DNA of 64,000 nucleotides from Pseudoalteromonas arctica A 37-1-2 (GTDB lineage: Bacteria; Pseudomonadota; Gammaproteobacteria; Enterobacterales; Alteromonadaceae): contig NZ_CP011025.1 of NCBI RefSeq assembly GCF_000238395.3, positions 3,162,001 to 3,226,000 on the forward strand, read 5' to 3'. Positions 63,314-64,000 of this stretch are shown one piece after another. Both the position numbers and the translations under genes were made by a program. The first letter of the stretch is position 1. Every line of letters begins with the position of its first letter. The notes beneath the pieces were generated by a model. That model was not told the DNA's origin, made no database searches, and was given only the letters and a program-made list of their open reading frames with translations.

Positions 63314-64000
63314 ATGGTTCACGTGGTTAACACTCTCCCAAAAAAACACAAATTGCTTATTTTAGGTTTAGTTTCTGCTATTGCCGGCTTGGCATTTCTT
63401 CCTTCTGAAAAAGCGACTGCTTCTAAAGACAATAATGCAGATGCATTAGAGATAGGCAAGCGCTATGAGTTACAAGTTAAAGTTGATGACAACGAAAAAT
63501 TAACTGAGTTAAATTCAGAGCAAGCAGCAGAAAAATTACCAGAATACGACTTTGTCGATCATAAAGTTAAAAATGGCGACAATTTAGCAATTATCTTCAA
63601 ACGTGCTGGTTTTTCAGCTCAAACGCTCCATAAACTAATTAACACTAACGCAGAAACGCGCAAGCTAACTAAAATTCACCCCGGTGAAATACTTAGCTTT
63701 GCGACAGCTGAAGATGGCTCTTTGGCTCAACTGCGCTATGTGATTTCAAAAACCGATACTTTATTTGTTACCTTAAATGAAGAAGGTAACTACGATACAG
63801 CTATTGATAGTAAAGAAATTGAAACGCTAACCAAAACCGCTGGCGGCGAAATATCTAACAACTTTTGGACTTCAGCAATAGCGGCAGGTTTAAGCGAACG
63901 TCAAATAATGAACTTTGCTGACATATTTGGTTGGGATGTTGATTTTGCAAACGACATTCGTAAAGGCGATGTGTTTGGCTTAATTTACGAGTCTCATTAT
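63314..64000 (+). CDS. MepM-like murein DD-endopeptidase, N-terminal part (cut by window end)
   Basis: 229 codons are open from ATG to the end of the window. An N-terminal membrane/signal segment (LLILGLVSAIAGLAFLPSE) is followed by an OapA/LysM-like region (VDHKVKNGDNLAIIFKRAGFSAQTLHKLI, KIHPGEILSFA) and the FADIFGWDVDFANDIRKGD segment seen before the M23 peptidase domain. Gammaproteobacterial proteins with this start are MepM/YebA-type endopeptidases that cleave peptidoglycan cross-links during growth. The catalytic domain lies outside the window, so activity cannot be judged. Confidence 0.85.
   Translation, partial: MVHVVNTLPKKHKLLILGLVSAIAGLAFLPSEKATASKDNNADALEIGKRYELQVKVDDNEKLTELNSEQAAEKLPEYDFVDHKVKNGDNLAIIFKRAGFSAQTLHKLINTNAETRKLTKIHPGEILSFATAEDGSLAQLRYVISKTDTLFVTLNEEGNYDTAIDSKEIETLTKTAGGEISNNFWTSAIAAGLSERQIMNFADIFGWDVDFANDIRKGDVFGLIYESHY

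Overview
The window comes from the chromosome of a marine gammaproteobacterium, most likely a Pseudoalteromonas or a close Alteromonadales relative. The evidence is low G+C with AT-rich intergenic regions, gammaproteobacterial gene orders (lptG-lptF/pepA-holC-valS, rpsF-priB-rpsR-rplI, ygfB-pepP-ubiH-ubiI beside 6S RNA, mtnN-cobD/cbiB-like, tyrS/mepM-like) and the presence of ArcA/ArcB. The genus is an inference from gene content and order; no database search was possible. Most of the window is core housekeeping chromosome with small accessory insertions.

Layout. 1-1.6 kb: the 3' end of an acyl-CoA synthetase gene and a secreted metallo-beta-lactamase-fold protein. 1.74-3.06 kb: an IS110-family element of the IS1111 type, with 12-bp inverted repeats and a 220-nt non-coding segment that probably encodes its guide RNA. 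3.06-3.45 kb: remnants of a two-component operon. 3.5-5.7 kb: a LysR regulator divergent from an Old Yellow Enzyme. 5.7-7.5 kb: a dispersed palindromic repeat and two related secreted basic proteins, each preceded by CpxR-like boxes. 7.6-15.8 kb: an RDD protein, lptG-lptF, pepA, holC and valS. 15.8-25.4 kb: a FadL-type porin, an HD-GYP phosphodiesterase, an OlsF-like bifunctional acyltransferase, NRDE and DinB proteins, tRNA-Arg, and a probable thiamine-salvage group (kinase, PnuC-type transporter, YkoF-like protein). 25.4-31.6 kb: alr, dnaB, an ECF sigma/anti-sigma/DUF4097 operon, and the S6-PriB-S18-L9 operon with a candidate leader hairpin.

31.7-34.2 kb: an accessory pocket with an esterase bracketed by two copies of a structured repeat of about 116 bp, then an unrecognised membrane/coiled-coil protein. 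34.2-38.8 kb: ubiI, ubiH, pepP, ygfB and 6S RNA (ssrS). 39-44.8 kb: a complete RND efflux operon (outer-membrane factor, adaptor, permease). 45-46.4 kb: another copy of the dispersed repeat and a tRNA-Thr/tRNA-Phe array with three intact copies of each, several broken copies, internal terminators and a clear stable-RNA promoter. 46.6-58.1 kb: signalling genes (a hybrid kinase, a second histidine kinase, and convergent arcA and arcB) around yggX-mutY and trmB-rsmC. 58.2-64 kb: folE2, a DUF2726 protein, mtnN, a CbiB-like protein, tyrS and the start of a MepM-like endopeptidase gene cut by the window end.

No CRISPR array, prophage, toxin-antitoxin pair or recognisable defence island was seen. 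The most informative non-routine signals are the IS1111-type element, whose putative guide RNA shares short segments with both flanks; the GTAAA arrays before the paralogous secreted proteins; the three copies of an intergenic palindromic repeat of about 163 bp; the duplicated tRNA array with compensated T-stem changes; and 6S RNA without zapA or fau beside it.
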